Positions 1 to 6,516 of a DNA stretch of 9,158 bases are shown here, piece after piece. The DNA lies in contig CAZAGT010000199.1 of the NCBI GenBank assembly GCA_964484515.1, positions 1 through 9,158 on the forward strand, in the 5' to 3' direction. Every line of letters begins with the position of its first letter. The stretch's first letter is position 1. This stretch comes from CAZAGT01 sp964484515. Lineage in GTDB: Bacteria > Desulfobacterota > DSM-4660 > Desulfatiglandales > HGW-15. The notes below the pieces were generated by a model. That model saw only the letters and a program-made list of their open reading frames with translations, was not told where the DNA came from and made no database searches. A program made the position numbers and the translations under genes.

Positions 1-108
1 GATTGAGATTCGAAAATCCGGATGTCGATCGATAAATGATGGTACTTCAATGTATTGTGCTCTCGATAGCAACCTATTGACCCACAAATTCTTGTGAGGA
101 GCCCAAAG

Positions 109-1068
109 ATGAACGACGTTTTACAGAAGATCCATGAATACGGCCTCGTCCCCGTGGTCAAGATCGAAAACGCAAAAGATGCGCTACCTCTGGGTAAGGC
201 GCTCATCGACGGGGATCTTCCCGTGGCCGAGATCACCTTCAGGACGGCCGCCGCGGAGGAAGCGATCAGGACATTGACAAACGAGTTACCTGAACTCCTT
301 GTCGGCGCCGGGACGGTTCTGACGGTCGAGCAGGTCAAGCTGGCGGTCGCGGCCGGGGCCAAGTATATTGTCTCGCCGGGCTTCAATCCTAAGGTGGTCG
401 ACTACTGCGTTGAAAATGACATCCCGATTACCCCTGGGTTGAATTCACCAACGGTCCTCGAGATGGCCCTCGAAAGGGGTCTGGAGGTCGTCAAGTTCTT
501 CCCGGCCGGGTCTTCCGGGGGCATTAAGTTTCTCAAGGACATGGCCGCGCCCTATGGGGGCGTTCAGTTCATCCCCACGGGCGGCATCAACAAGGACAAC
601 CTGAACGACTACCTCTCCAACAGCCGTGTCTTTGCCTGTGGGGGAAGCTGGATGGTCAAGGCGGATCTCATTTCCTCGGGAAACTTCGCAGAGGTCACAC
701 GCCTTACTAAAGAAGCGGTCTTTGAGATGCTGGGTTTCGAGTTCGCGCATCTCGGCATCAATGAAGAGTCTGAAGAGAAGGCCTTGGGTGCCGTAACCGC
801 CTTTTCAGATTTCTTCAATTTTCCGGTCAAGGCGGGCAGCAGCTCGATCTTTGCGGGGACAGGCTTTGAAGTCATGAAAACACCGTTCCTGGGAAAGAAC
901 GGACACATCGCAATCGCGACCAACCATATCAACCGGGCGATCGCATATCTCAAGCGCAAATCGATCGCGACCCGCCCTGAAACGGCCAAGGAGAAGGACG
1001 GCAAGTTGAAGGCGATCTATATTGACAAAGAAGTGTCGGGGTTCGCCGTTCATCTCATGCAGAAATAA
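109..1068 (+). CDS. eda: Bifunctional KDPG/KHG aldolase with C-terminal VOC-like domain
   Basis: The 319-residue product is predicted to cleave 2-keto-3-deoxy-6-phosphogluconate to pyruvate and glyceraldehyde-3-phosphate, with 4-hydroxy-2-oxoglutarate as alternative substrate. Residues 1-207 form the class I aldolase barrel. Visible signatures are AEITFRT (putative general base E41, phosphate or carboxylate ligand R45), GAGTVL at 66-71, SPGFNP at 89-94, the Schiff-base motif VVKFFPA with K129, PTGGI at 156-160 and GGSW at 178-181. Residues 208-319 are extra compared with the roughly 210-residue E. coli enzyme. They look like a vicinal-oxygen-chelate (glyoxalase-like) fold, with H214 in AHLGIN, E254, H266 in GHIAIAT and H315 near the end. 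The same extension is, to my knowledge, common in aldolases from Firmicutes and spirochaetes. ATG 109 is chosen over GTG 94 because GAGGAG (96-101) sits 7 nt before it and overlaps the GTG start. It probably forms an operon with the sugar-acid kinase 109 nt downstream. The aldolase call is firm; the role of the extra domain is unknown. Confidence 0.93.
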   Translation: MNDVLQKIHEYGLVPVVKIENAKDALPLGKALIDGDLPVAEITFRTAAAEEAIRTLTNELPELLVGAGTVLTVEQVKLAVAAGAKYIVSPGFNPKVVDYCVENDIPITPGLNSPTVLEMALERGLEVVKFFPAGSSGGIKFLKDMAAPYGGVQFIPTGGINKDNLNDYLSNSRVFACGGSWMVKADLISSGNFAEVTRLTKEAVFEMLGFEFAHLGINEESEEKALGAVTAFSDFFNFPVKAGSSSIFAGTGFEVMKTPFLGKNGHIAIATNHINRAIAYLKRKSIATRPETAKEKDGKLKAIYIDKEVSGFAVHLMQK

Positions 1069-1177
1069 CAGCCTGCGCAATAGGTCGGTTTTTTTGAAGC
1101 TCATCGAGGCCTCATCCTCGTCGAGGTGTTTCCAAAACCTAAAGTGATAGCATCCGACGGATGGGAAGGAGTTCAAT

Positions 1178-2206
1178 ATGAAGAGGTACGTGACATTCGG
1201 AGAGATCATGCTAAGGCTCAAGTCCCCGGGGGCCGAGAAACTTTTTCAGAGCCCTGTGCTGGAAGCGACCTTCGGTGGAGGGGAAGCGAATGTGGCGGTA
1301 GGTCTGGCCCGGCTCGGCCAGGATGTCGCCTTCGTATCGGCCATCCCGGCCAACTTGGTCGGAGATGCCTGTATTGGAGAGCTGAGGAGGCACGGGGTCG
1401 ACACCTCCAAGATCGTCCGACGGGGCGAGAGGCTCGGCATCTACTTTTTGGAGCCGGGCGCGAATCAACGACCGTCTAAGGTCATCTATGACAGATCGCA
1501 CTCGGCCATCGCTGAAATGTCACCCGCAGAGATCGACTGGGACAAAATATTCGATGGCGCTTCCTGGTTCCATATCTCCGGCATCACGCCGGCCATTTCC
1601 CAGTCCGCCTCCGAGCTCTCACTTGCAGCGGTCAAGAAGGCTAAGGAGAACGGGGTCACCGTTTCCTGCGACCTCAACTTTCGCAAGAAGCTCTGGAAGT
1701 ACGGCAAGACGGCCCCGGAGGTGATGGGAGAGTTGGTGAAATACGTCGATGTGGCGGTCGGAAACGAGGAAGACTGCCAAAAATCCCTTGGCATCAAGCT
1801 GGACGTAGACGTCGAATCCGGCAAATTGGATGTAGCCAAGTATCGAGACCTCACAGCAAGGGTCCTTCAAACCTACCCCAACCTTCAGAAGATCGGGGTG
1901 ACCATGCGGGAGAGTTACTCGGCGGACCACAACGGCTGGTCGGCGGTGCTGAATAATGGGAGCGAGACCCTCGTGTCCAAGCCATACGAGGTACGCGACA
2001 TTGTCGATCGTGTCGGTACCGGCGACACCTTCGCGGCGGGTCTGATTTACGGCATCAACAACCTCGGCAGCGACCAGGAGGCCCTGGAGTTCGCCGTTGC
2101 CGGGGCCTGTCTGATGCACTCGATCCCGGGCGATCTACCCTTGATCTCGGTGAGCGACGTGACCGCCCTTGCGGGCGGAGAGGCCTCGGGACGGGTACAA
2201 CGATAG
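1178..2206 (+). CDS. kdgK: 2-keto-3-deoxygluconate kinase (PfkB/ribokinase family)
   Basis: This 342-residue cytosolic kinase is predicted to phosphorylate 2-keto-3-deoxygluconate at the 6-OH with ATP, making the substrate of the aldolase encoded just upstream. The first PfkB signature lies at about 33-47 (GGGEANVAVGLARLG). The substrate-side motif CDLNFRKKLW is at 164-173. The second PfkB signature DRVGTGDTFAAGLIYG spans 277-292, with the anion-hole GTGD and catalytic base D283. SIPGDLP at 315-321 is a tail typical of KDG kinases as opposed to fructokinases. Length is normal. The start is well supported by GGGAAGGAG at 1163-1171, 6 nt before the ATG. The gap from eda (1069-1177) has a run of seven T (1089-1095) but no convincing stem before it, so I read the two genes as one transcript. 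Fructokinase or another PfkB sugar kinase is the alternative, made unlikely by the eda neighbour. Confidence 0.92.
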   Translation: MKRYVTFGEIMLRLKSPGAEKLFQSPVLEATFGGGEANVAVGLARLGQDVAFVSAIPANLVGDACIGELRRHGVDTSKIVRRGERLGIYFLEPGANQRPSKVIYDRSHSAIAEMSPAEIDWDKIFDGASWFHISGITPAISQSASELSLAAVKKAKENGVTVSCDLNFRKKLWKYGKTAPEVMGELVKYVDVAVGNEEDCQKSLGIKLDVDVESGKLDVAKYRDLTARVLQTYPNLQKIGVTMRESYSADHNGWSAVLNNGSETLVSKPYEVRDIVDRVGTGDTFAAGLIYGINNLGSDQEALEFAVAGACLMHSIPGDLPLISVSDVTALAGGEASGRVQR

Positions 2207-2271
2207 CGCCGTTTCCAGTCCTATTCTACAAGCTCATCCGATCTGTCGATCCGACTTGCCGGCAGAACGAA

Positions 2272-2295
2272 AAGGCCTTCCATCTGGAGGGCCTT
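2272..2295. repeat. Stem-loop between kdgK and the SPFH cluster
   Basis: A 10-bp stem with one G-U pair: AAGGCCTTCC (2272-2281), loop ATCT, GGAGGGCCTT (2286-2295). No T run follows it on the + strand; on the - strand it is followed by only four T. It may mark the end of the kdgK transcript or fold in the leader of the SPFH cluster. It is not a canonical intrinsic terminator for the + strand. Confidence 0.55.
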
Positions 2296-2320
2296 GAAAC
2301 TCCATGGATAGTACCCTCAG

Positions 2321-2635
2321 ATGACCGAATCGAAGGGCGACAAAAAGCGGGGCGCTGTTCCCGGAATAAGGTCAGCCGTGCTCTGGCTGACCATTCTTTT
2401 GGTAGCGGTTTACTTCGCATCAGGCGTGTTTGTAATCAAACCGGAACAGCGGGGCGTGATCACGCGCTTCGGACGCGTGATCGGTGAGAACGTTCCCCCT
2501 GGGATTCATTACCACTGGCCCTGGCCGGTCGAGTCGGTGGCGCGGGTGCGCACGACCGAGATCCGCTCGATGGCGGTCCCTTTCGGGACCGAGAAGGAAT
2601 TGCAGGGAAAGAACATCGTTGGAGCCAGCCTGTAA
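2321..2635 (+). pseudogene. Truncated HflK paralogue: N-terminal membrane anchor and start of SPFH domain only
   Basis: The 104-residue reading frame has a basic N-terminus (KGDKKR), one predicted membrane helix at about 19-37, and then the first part of an SPFH/band-7 domain (KPEQRGVITRFGRV, then VPPGIHYHWPWPVESV and RTTEIRSMAV). Residues 30-90 match residues 29-89 of the full HflK encoded at 5363-6415 closely (47 of 61 aligned positions identical by my hand count). Everything downstream is missing: the TGDEN strand, the rest of the SPFH fold and the coiled coil. The last 14 residues resemble nothing and run into a hairpin at 2610-2653, where translation stops at TAA 2633; TGA 2654 follows in the same frame. 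No clear Shine-Dalgarno sequence precedes ATG 2321. It is most likely a remnant of a third hflK-type gene. The divergence from the intact copy argues against a recent duplication. A small expressed membrane protein cannot be excluded. Confidence 0.7.
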
Positions 2636-2653
2636 TGGCTGTCGTGATGTTCT
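2610..2653. repeat. Long imperfect hairpin at the hflK truncation point
   Basis: The outer arms AGAACATC (2610-2617) and GATGTTCT (2646-2653) are perfectly complementary. On the same axis the inner arms AGCCA (2623-2627) and TGGCT (2636-2640) also pair. They are separated by symmetric 5-nt internal segments that can form three G-U pairs, and the loop is GCCTGTAA. The stop codon of the truncated hflK reading frame (TAA 2633-2635) lies in the loop. No T run follows, so it is not a standard intrinsic terminator. It may be an inserted repeat or an attenuator-like or processing structure. Confidence 0.6.
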
Positions 2654-2710
2654 GAGCAAAGGCGCCGTTCTACCCCCACTGGACTTCAACGACGTGGTCG
2701 CCGTCCAACG

Positions 2711-4456
2711 GTGAAAAGAGGGACCGAGTTGGATCGCCGTGTACGTACATCTCTGTTTTCGATCAGCGCCAATATCTTGCTGGTCAGCATCCTCGCAACA
2801 ACCTCGTACCTGACGGGCAGTTTGGCGATCCTGGCCGACGCCTACCACAGCTTCTCCGACCTGATCGTATCCCTGACCGTTCTGACCAGCCTGCTGTTGC
2901 GGCGTCGCCTGGAGCGCAGGCAGAACAATCAGGCCGATTCAGTTCACGGCTACTGGATCGAGTCCCTCGTCGCCTTCGCGGTTTCCCTGTTGATTTTGTA
3001 TACCGCTTACACGGTTGTGACCAAGGTCCTGTCCAAACCGCCTGACTTCCAGCTCCGTAACCTCCCCGTGGGTATACTCGGCGTCACCATCTGCGTCGCG
3101 ATCACCTATTTCATCTCCCGTTTCAAGATCATGGTGGGCCGCGAGACCGATTCGCCGGCCCTGGTCGCCGACGGCTATCACAGCCGGATGGATATGCTCT
3201 CCTCCATAGCCGTGCTGCTGTCCATCATGGGTCAGTGGATCGGCATCACGCTTGACTCCCTGGTGGCGGTCATCATCGCCGTACTAATTGCAGTGACGGG
3301 CCTCAATCTCCTGATCTCCTCGTTTATCAGTTTCGTTCGCAAGTCCCATATCAAGGAGGCGCTGGACCTGGAAAGCGCCTTTTCTTCGCTGAACCGTCTC
3401 ATTGGATTCGTCACGGAGCGTCTCTTCAAGAGGCGCCTCTCACTCCCGAGGATCGACCTCTTCGCCAGACTGCACCCCAGGAGGTGGCTCACGCCTCGCG
3501 TGGCCGTGCTCCTGGTGGTCATCGGGCTGGCTGTCTACCTCCATTCCGGCATCAGGATCGTCAATCCCGACGAAGTGGGGGTCCGCTTCCGCTTCGGTGC
3601 CATCGTGGCCAAACACCTAGGACCCGGTCTCCACTTTGCCTTCCCGTGGCCGTTCGAGACGATCGCCAAGGTCCCCGTGCCACGGATCTTCCGCATCGAG
3701 CTCGGCTTCCGAACGGATCCGACCCTGCTGGAGAGCCTTTCCCCCTTGCTTTGGGAGACCAAGCACAAGGTCCCGGGATATGAAAAGATGGGAGAAGACT
3801 CGGTCGCCATTACGGGAGACGAGAACCTGGTCGACTTCTCCCTCGTGGTCCACTACCGGCCCAAGGACGCGGTGACCCATCTGTATCGCGTCAACAAGAT
3901 CGATGATGTGGTTCGCGGTATCACCCGCTCATTTATGCGCCAGCAATTGGCCACTGAAAGGGCCGATCTCCTCATGACGGAGCTTCGGCCTCAGGTCCTT
4001 GATCGTCTGAAGACGCTGATCGACGATCACGTCCAAGAGATTGATCTGGGAATCGAGATCGTGGGGCTTTATTGCCACGACGTGCACCCCCCGCTCGAGG
4101 CCGTTTCGGCCTTCCGGGACGTATTCTCCGCCCGTGAGGACAAGGTGCGGGCGATTAACGAGGCCGAATCCCAACGAAACGAATCGCTGCCCAAGGCAAG
4201 GGCGGAGGCGGAGACCATGCTTGCCGAGGCGGAAGCCTATGATGTTGAAAAGAGGCTGCGCGCGGAGGGCGAAGCCCGCAAATTCGAGCTCACGGCGCAG
4301 GCCTTCCGCCAGGAACCCGAGATTACGGGGTACCGCCTCTTCCTGGAGACGGTCGAACAGGGCCTCGCCGGCAAGAAGAAGTATGTCGCCAACCCTCGCG
4401 CCAACCTAGGGGGATACCGGCTCTGGATGTACATGCCAAAATTCATTCCGGAATAA
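2711..4456 (+). CDS. Fusion of a cation diffusion facilitator membrane domain with an HflK-type SPFH domain
   Basis: This 581-residue inner-membrane protein joins two unrelated families in one continuous frame. Residues about 12-207 are a six-helix CDF transporter domain. Helix 2 carries LADAYHSFSD (H46, D50) and helix 5 carries VADGYHSRMD (H157, D161), the His/Asp four-residue site expected of zinc-type CDF exporters. The usual cytoplasmic CDF C-terminal domain is absent. In its place is a basic linker (about 208-262, with KRR and PRR clusters), a seventh helix (about 263-280), then an SPFH domain starting NPDEVGVRFRFG and GPGLHFAFPWPFETI. This continues through TGDENLVDFSLVVHY (368-382) and SAREDK (473-478) to an alanine/glutamate-rich coiled coil (about 480-530), as in HflK. 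An even number of CDF helices plus one more would place the SPFH domain in the periplasm, matching HflK. The start is uncertain: GTG 2711 has no clear ribosome site, whereas TTG 2729 has AGAGGG 6 nt upstream and would still keep helix 1. hflC follows after 20 nt. Metal export and FtsH control are inferred. Confidence 0.88.
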   Translation: MKRGTELDRRVRTSLFSISANILLVSILATTSYLTGSLAILADAYHSFSDLIVSLTVLTSLLLRRRLERRQNNQADSVHGYWIESLVAFAVSLLILYTAYTVVTKVLSKPPDFQLRNLPVGILGVTICVAITYFISRFKIMVGRETDSPALVADGYHSRMDMLSSIAVLLSIMGQWIGITLDSLVAVIIAVLIAVTGLNLLISSFISFVRKSHIKEALDLESAFSSLNRLIGFVTERLFKRRLSLPRIDLFARLHPRRWLTPRVAVLLVVIGLAVYLHSGIRIVNPDEVGVRFRFGAIVAKHLGPGLHFAFPWPFETIAKVPVPRIFRIELGFRTDPTLLESLSPLLWETKHKVPGYEKMGEDSVAITGDENLVDFSLVVHYRPKDAVTHLYRVNKIDDVVRGITRSFMRQQLATERADLLMTELRPQVLDRLKTLIDDHVQEIDLGIEIVGLYCHDVHPPLEAVSAFRDVFSAREDKVRAINEAESQRNESLPKARAEAETMLAEAEAYDVEKRLRAEGEARKFELTAQAFRQEPEITGYRLFLETVEQGLAGKKKYVANPRANLGGYRLWMYMPKFIPE

Positions 4457-4476
4457 CGAGCTGGAGGAGCAAAGGG

Positions 4477-5361
4477 ATGAAAAAGACACTGCTTATCTTG
4501 GCTGCATTGATTGTAGTGATCTACGTCGTTGTGACGGCCTTTGTCGCCGTCCACGAGACCGAAACCGTCGTCATCACCCATTTCGGCAAACCGATCCGGG
4601 TGCTGGACGAAGCCGGACTGACGTACAAGCTGCCCGATCCTGTCCAGACGGCCATCCGGCTGGATAAGCGCCTCCAACCCCTCGACTCCAACATCGGAGA
4701 GTACCTGACGCACGACAAGAAGAACCTCGTCGTGAGCAACTTCGTCTTGTGGCGCATCATCGATGCGAAAAAATTTATCCAGAGCGTCAAAGACGTGCCT
4801 TCGGCCAAAAGGCGGCTGTCCGATCTCGTGGGTTCGGAATTGGGAGTCCAAATCGGGAACTATCCCATCTCCTCCTTCCTTTCAACCGCTGAGAAGGGGA
4901 CCAAGATCCCTGAAATCCTTGAAAAGGTGATCAAGGCCTGTCGCGAACAGGCCCGCGAGCAGTTCGGGATCGAGGTCGTCGACGTCTGCCTCAGCCAGCT
5001 GAGCTTCCCGGACCAGAACTTGAAGTCGGTCTATTCCCGCATGCGCGCGGAGAGGGAGCGGATGGCCAAGAAGTACCGCGCCGAGGGCGAGGAGGGCGCC
5101 GCCAACATCAAGGCCAGGACGAACAGGGAAGTGCGCGAGATCCTCGCCACAGCTTACCGCAAGGCCCAGATCACCCGAGGAAAAGGTGACGCCGAGGCCA
5201 CCCGCATCTATGCGGAGGCCTTCAAGCAGGACCCTGAGTTCTACAAACTGACGAGGACACTCGATTCCTACCGCAAGTTCCTTGATGACAAGACGACCTT
5301 GATCCTCTCCTCCGATTCGCCCCTTTTCCGGTATTTGGAGAGTCCGCCCGAGGTGGAGTAG
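4477..5361 (+). CDS. hflC: HflC, SPFH-family modulator of FtsH protease
   Basis: A 294-residue membrane-anchored SPFH protein. In E. coli, HflC and HflK form a large cage in the periplasm around FtsH and tune its proteolysis of membrane proteins. One N-terminal helix (about 4-25) is followed by the SPFH domain: VHETETVVITHFGKP at 25-39, AGLTYKLPDP at 46-55, and VVDVCLSQLSFPD at 167-179. The diagnostic C-terminal part is SRMRAERERMAKKYRAEGEE (187-206), GKGDAEATRIYAEAF (235-249), DPEFYKLTRTLDSYRKFLDD (252-271) and LILSSDSPLFRYL. Length is close to normal for the family. GGAGGAG (4463-4469) sits 7 nt before ATG 4477. It lies 20 nt after the CDF-SPFH gene and 1 nt before hflK, so the three are almost certainly co-transcribed. 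No ftsH is present in the window. This is the most canonical gene of the cluster. Confidence 0.94.
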   Translation: MKKTLLILAALIVVIYVVVTAFVAVHETETVVITHFGKPIRVLDEAGLTYKLPDPVQTAIRLDKRLQPLDSNIGEYLTHDKKNLVVSNFVLWRIIDAKKFIQSVKDVPSAKRRLSDLVGSELGVQIGNYPISSFLSTAEKGTKIPEILEKVIKACREQAREQFGIEVVDVCLSQLSFPDQNLKSVYSRMRAERERMAKKYRAEGEEGAANIKARTNREVREILATAYRKAQITRGKGDAEATRIYAEAFKQDPEFYKLTRTLDSYRKFLDDKTTLILSSDSPLFRYLESPPEVE

Positions 5362-5362
5362 G

Positions 5363-6415
5363 ATGGAAGAGACCCGCAGCGACCTGAAACACGTCTTTCG
5401 TCACGGCAAGATGGTGGCGCTCTGTTTGGTCATCCTCCTGGCATTCTTATACACGGCCAGCGGGTTGTTCTCCGTCAAGCCCGAGCAGAGGGGTGTGGTC
5501 ACGCGGTTTGGCAGGGTCGTCTACGACAATGTCCCCCCCGGAATCCACTACCACTGGCCGTGGCCGATCGAGTCCGTCACGCGGCCGCGCACGACCGAGA
5601 TCCGGTCTATGGCCGTCGCCTACGGCGCCGAAAGCGCCGCGCAAACCACCAACGGTGGCAGCTTGCAGGAAAGGCAAACGACCTCTTACGCGGTCAAGCC
5701 TCCACCTTCCGCTGATGCCCAGGGCGCCGTGAGCCTGGAAGAGCTGAGACCAACGGCACCCCTCTTAACGGGTGACGAAAATCTCGTAATAGCCACACTC
5801 CTGATCCAATACACCGTCAGTGAGCCGAAGGCCTACCTCTACGAGACCACGGACGCCGACGGCCTCTTGAAACGAATTACCCAGCACGAGACCATCGGCA
5901 TGGCCGCCGGGATGAGCGTGGACGAGGTCTTGACTACCGGACGCTATGCCATTCAAAACCGATTGAAAAAGGGCATCCAGGGCAGGGCCGACGCCTACCG
6001 CCTCGGTATCCAGATCGTCTCCGTGCAGATCCAGAGCATTCAGCCGCCGCGGGAGGTGGCCGAGGCCTTCCGCGACGTCGCCTCCGCGCGCGAGGACAAG
6101 CACAAGCTGGTGCAACGCGCCAGGGGGGAAAGCAACCGCCGCATGCCCAAGGCGCGGGGGCAGGCCGGTTTGATCCTAAGCGAGGCCGAGGCCTACGCCC
6201 AAGAGGTCGTGGAGATGGCCCACGGGGATGCCGAGCGCTTTCTCTCCGCGTGGGAGGAATACCGCAAGGCCAAGACGATTACGGCCCATCGCCTTTACCA
6301 TGAGGCCATGGAGGAGGTCCTGCCGAAGGTGGTGAAGGACATCTTCAACCCGGGGGCCGAACGCCTGCCCCCGCCGCCGCCAAAGATCATCGAAGAGCCG
6401 AAGGTGCAGGAGTAG
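5363..6415 (+). CDS. hflK: HflK-type SPFH protein with low-complexity insert and proline-rich tail
   Basis: The 350-residue product is the likely HflK partner of HflC. One membrane helix (about 17-35) precedes an SPFH domain beginning VKPEQRGVVTRFGRV and VPPGIHYHWPWPIESV. Between the first SPFH strands and LLTGDENLVIATLLIQY (134-150) there is a stretch of about 45 residues (88-133) rich in Ala, Ser, Thr, Gln and Pro. The core continues with VQIQSIQPPREVAEAFRDVA (221-240), SAREDKHKLV (241-250), an Ala/Glu coiled-coil segment (about 262-300) and the tail LPPPPPKIIEEPKVQE. ATG 5363 starts 1 nt after the hflC stop, with GGTGGAG inside the hflC end as ribosome site, so translation is probably coupled. 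The order hflC-hflK is the reverse of the E. coli hflK-hflC order. Its N-terminus is the intact counterpart of the fragment at 2321. Another SPFH/band-7 role is possible, but the hflC context favours HflK. Confidence 0.88.
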   Translation: MEETRSDLKHVFRHGKMVALCLVILLAFLYTASGLFSVKPEQRGVVTRFGRVVYDNVPPGIHYHWPWPIESVTRPRTTEIRSMAVAYGAESAAQTTNGGSLQERQTTSYAVKPPPSADAQGAVSLEELRPTAPLLTGDENLVIATLLIQYTVSEPKAYLYETTDADGLLKRITQHETIGMAAGMSVDEVLTTGRYAIQNRLKKGIQGRADAYRLGIQIVSVQIQSIQPPREVAEAFRDVASAREDKHKLVQRARGESNRRMPKARGQAGLILSEAEAYAQEVVEMAHGDAERFLSAWEEYRKAKTITAHRLYHEAMEEVLPKVVKDIFNPGAERLPPPPPKIIEEPKVQE

Positions 6416-6428
6416 ACGGCCGCTCCAT

Positions 6429-6456
6429 AAAAAACCTCCCCCGACAGGGGGAGGTT
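6429..6456 (-). terminator. Intrinsic terminator for the amidase gene; barrier between convergent genes
   Basis: A perfect 10-bp stem, AACCTCCCCC (6433-6442), loop GACA, GGGGGAGGTT (6447-6456). Six A at 6429-6434 become a T run directly after the stem when read on the - strand, giving a textbook rho-independent terminator about 60 nt beyond the - strand stop codon. On the + strand, 13 nt after the hflK stop, the stem has no following T run, so termination of the SPFH operon there would be weaker. Confidence 0.88.
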
Positions 6457-6516
6457 GACGAACTGAGAGGATGGCTGTCTTAAGATCGGCTTGCTACGAT
6501 TTCCTGGTTTCCATCG

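Noticed and set aside
16..33. Two 8-nt palindromes (ATCCGGAT and TCGATCGA) upstream of eda as an operator
   Set aside because: They are short, different from each other, and match no operator I can name for Entner-Doudoroff genes; no promoter can be placed confidently beside them.
1069..1100. Run of seven T after eda, as for a terminator
   Set aside because: Only a 3-bp stem can be drawn before it, too weak for an intrinsic terminator; kdgK is functionally linked and probably co-transcribed.
2610..2653. Integron attC site
   Set aside because: The hairpin arms lack the RYYYAAC and GTTRRRY core sites in the proper places, and no cassette organisation or integrase is present.
4237..4851. 204-residue open frame on the - strand
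   Set aside because: It lies opposite the CDF-SPFH and hflC genes, which have strong family signatures and ribosome sites; it has no recognisable motif.
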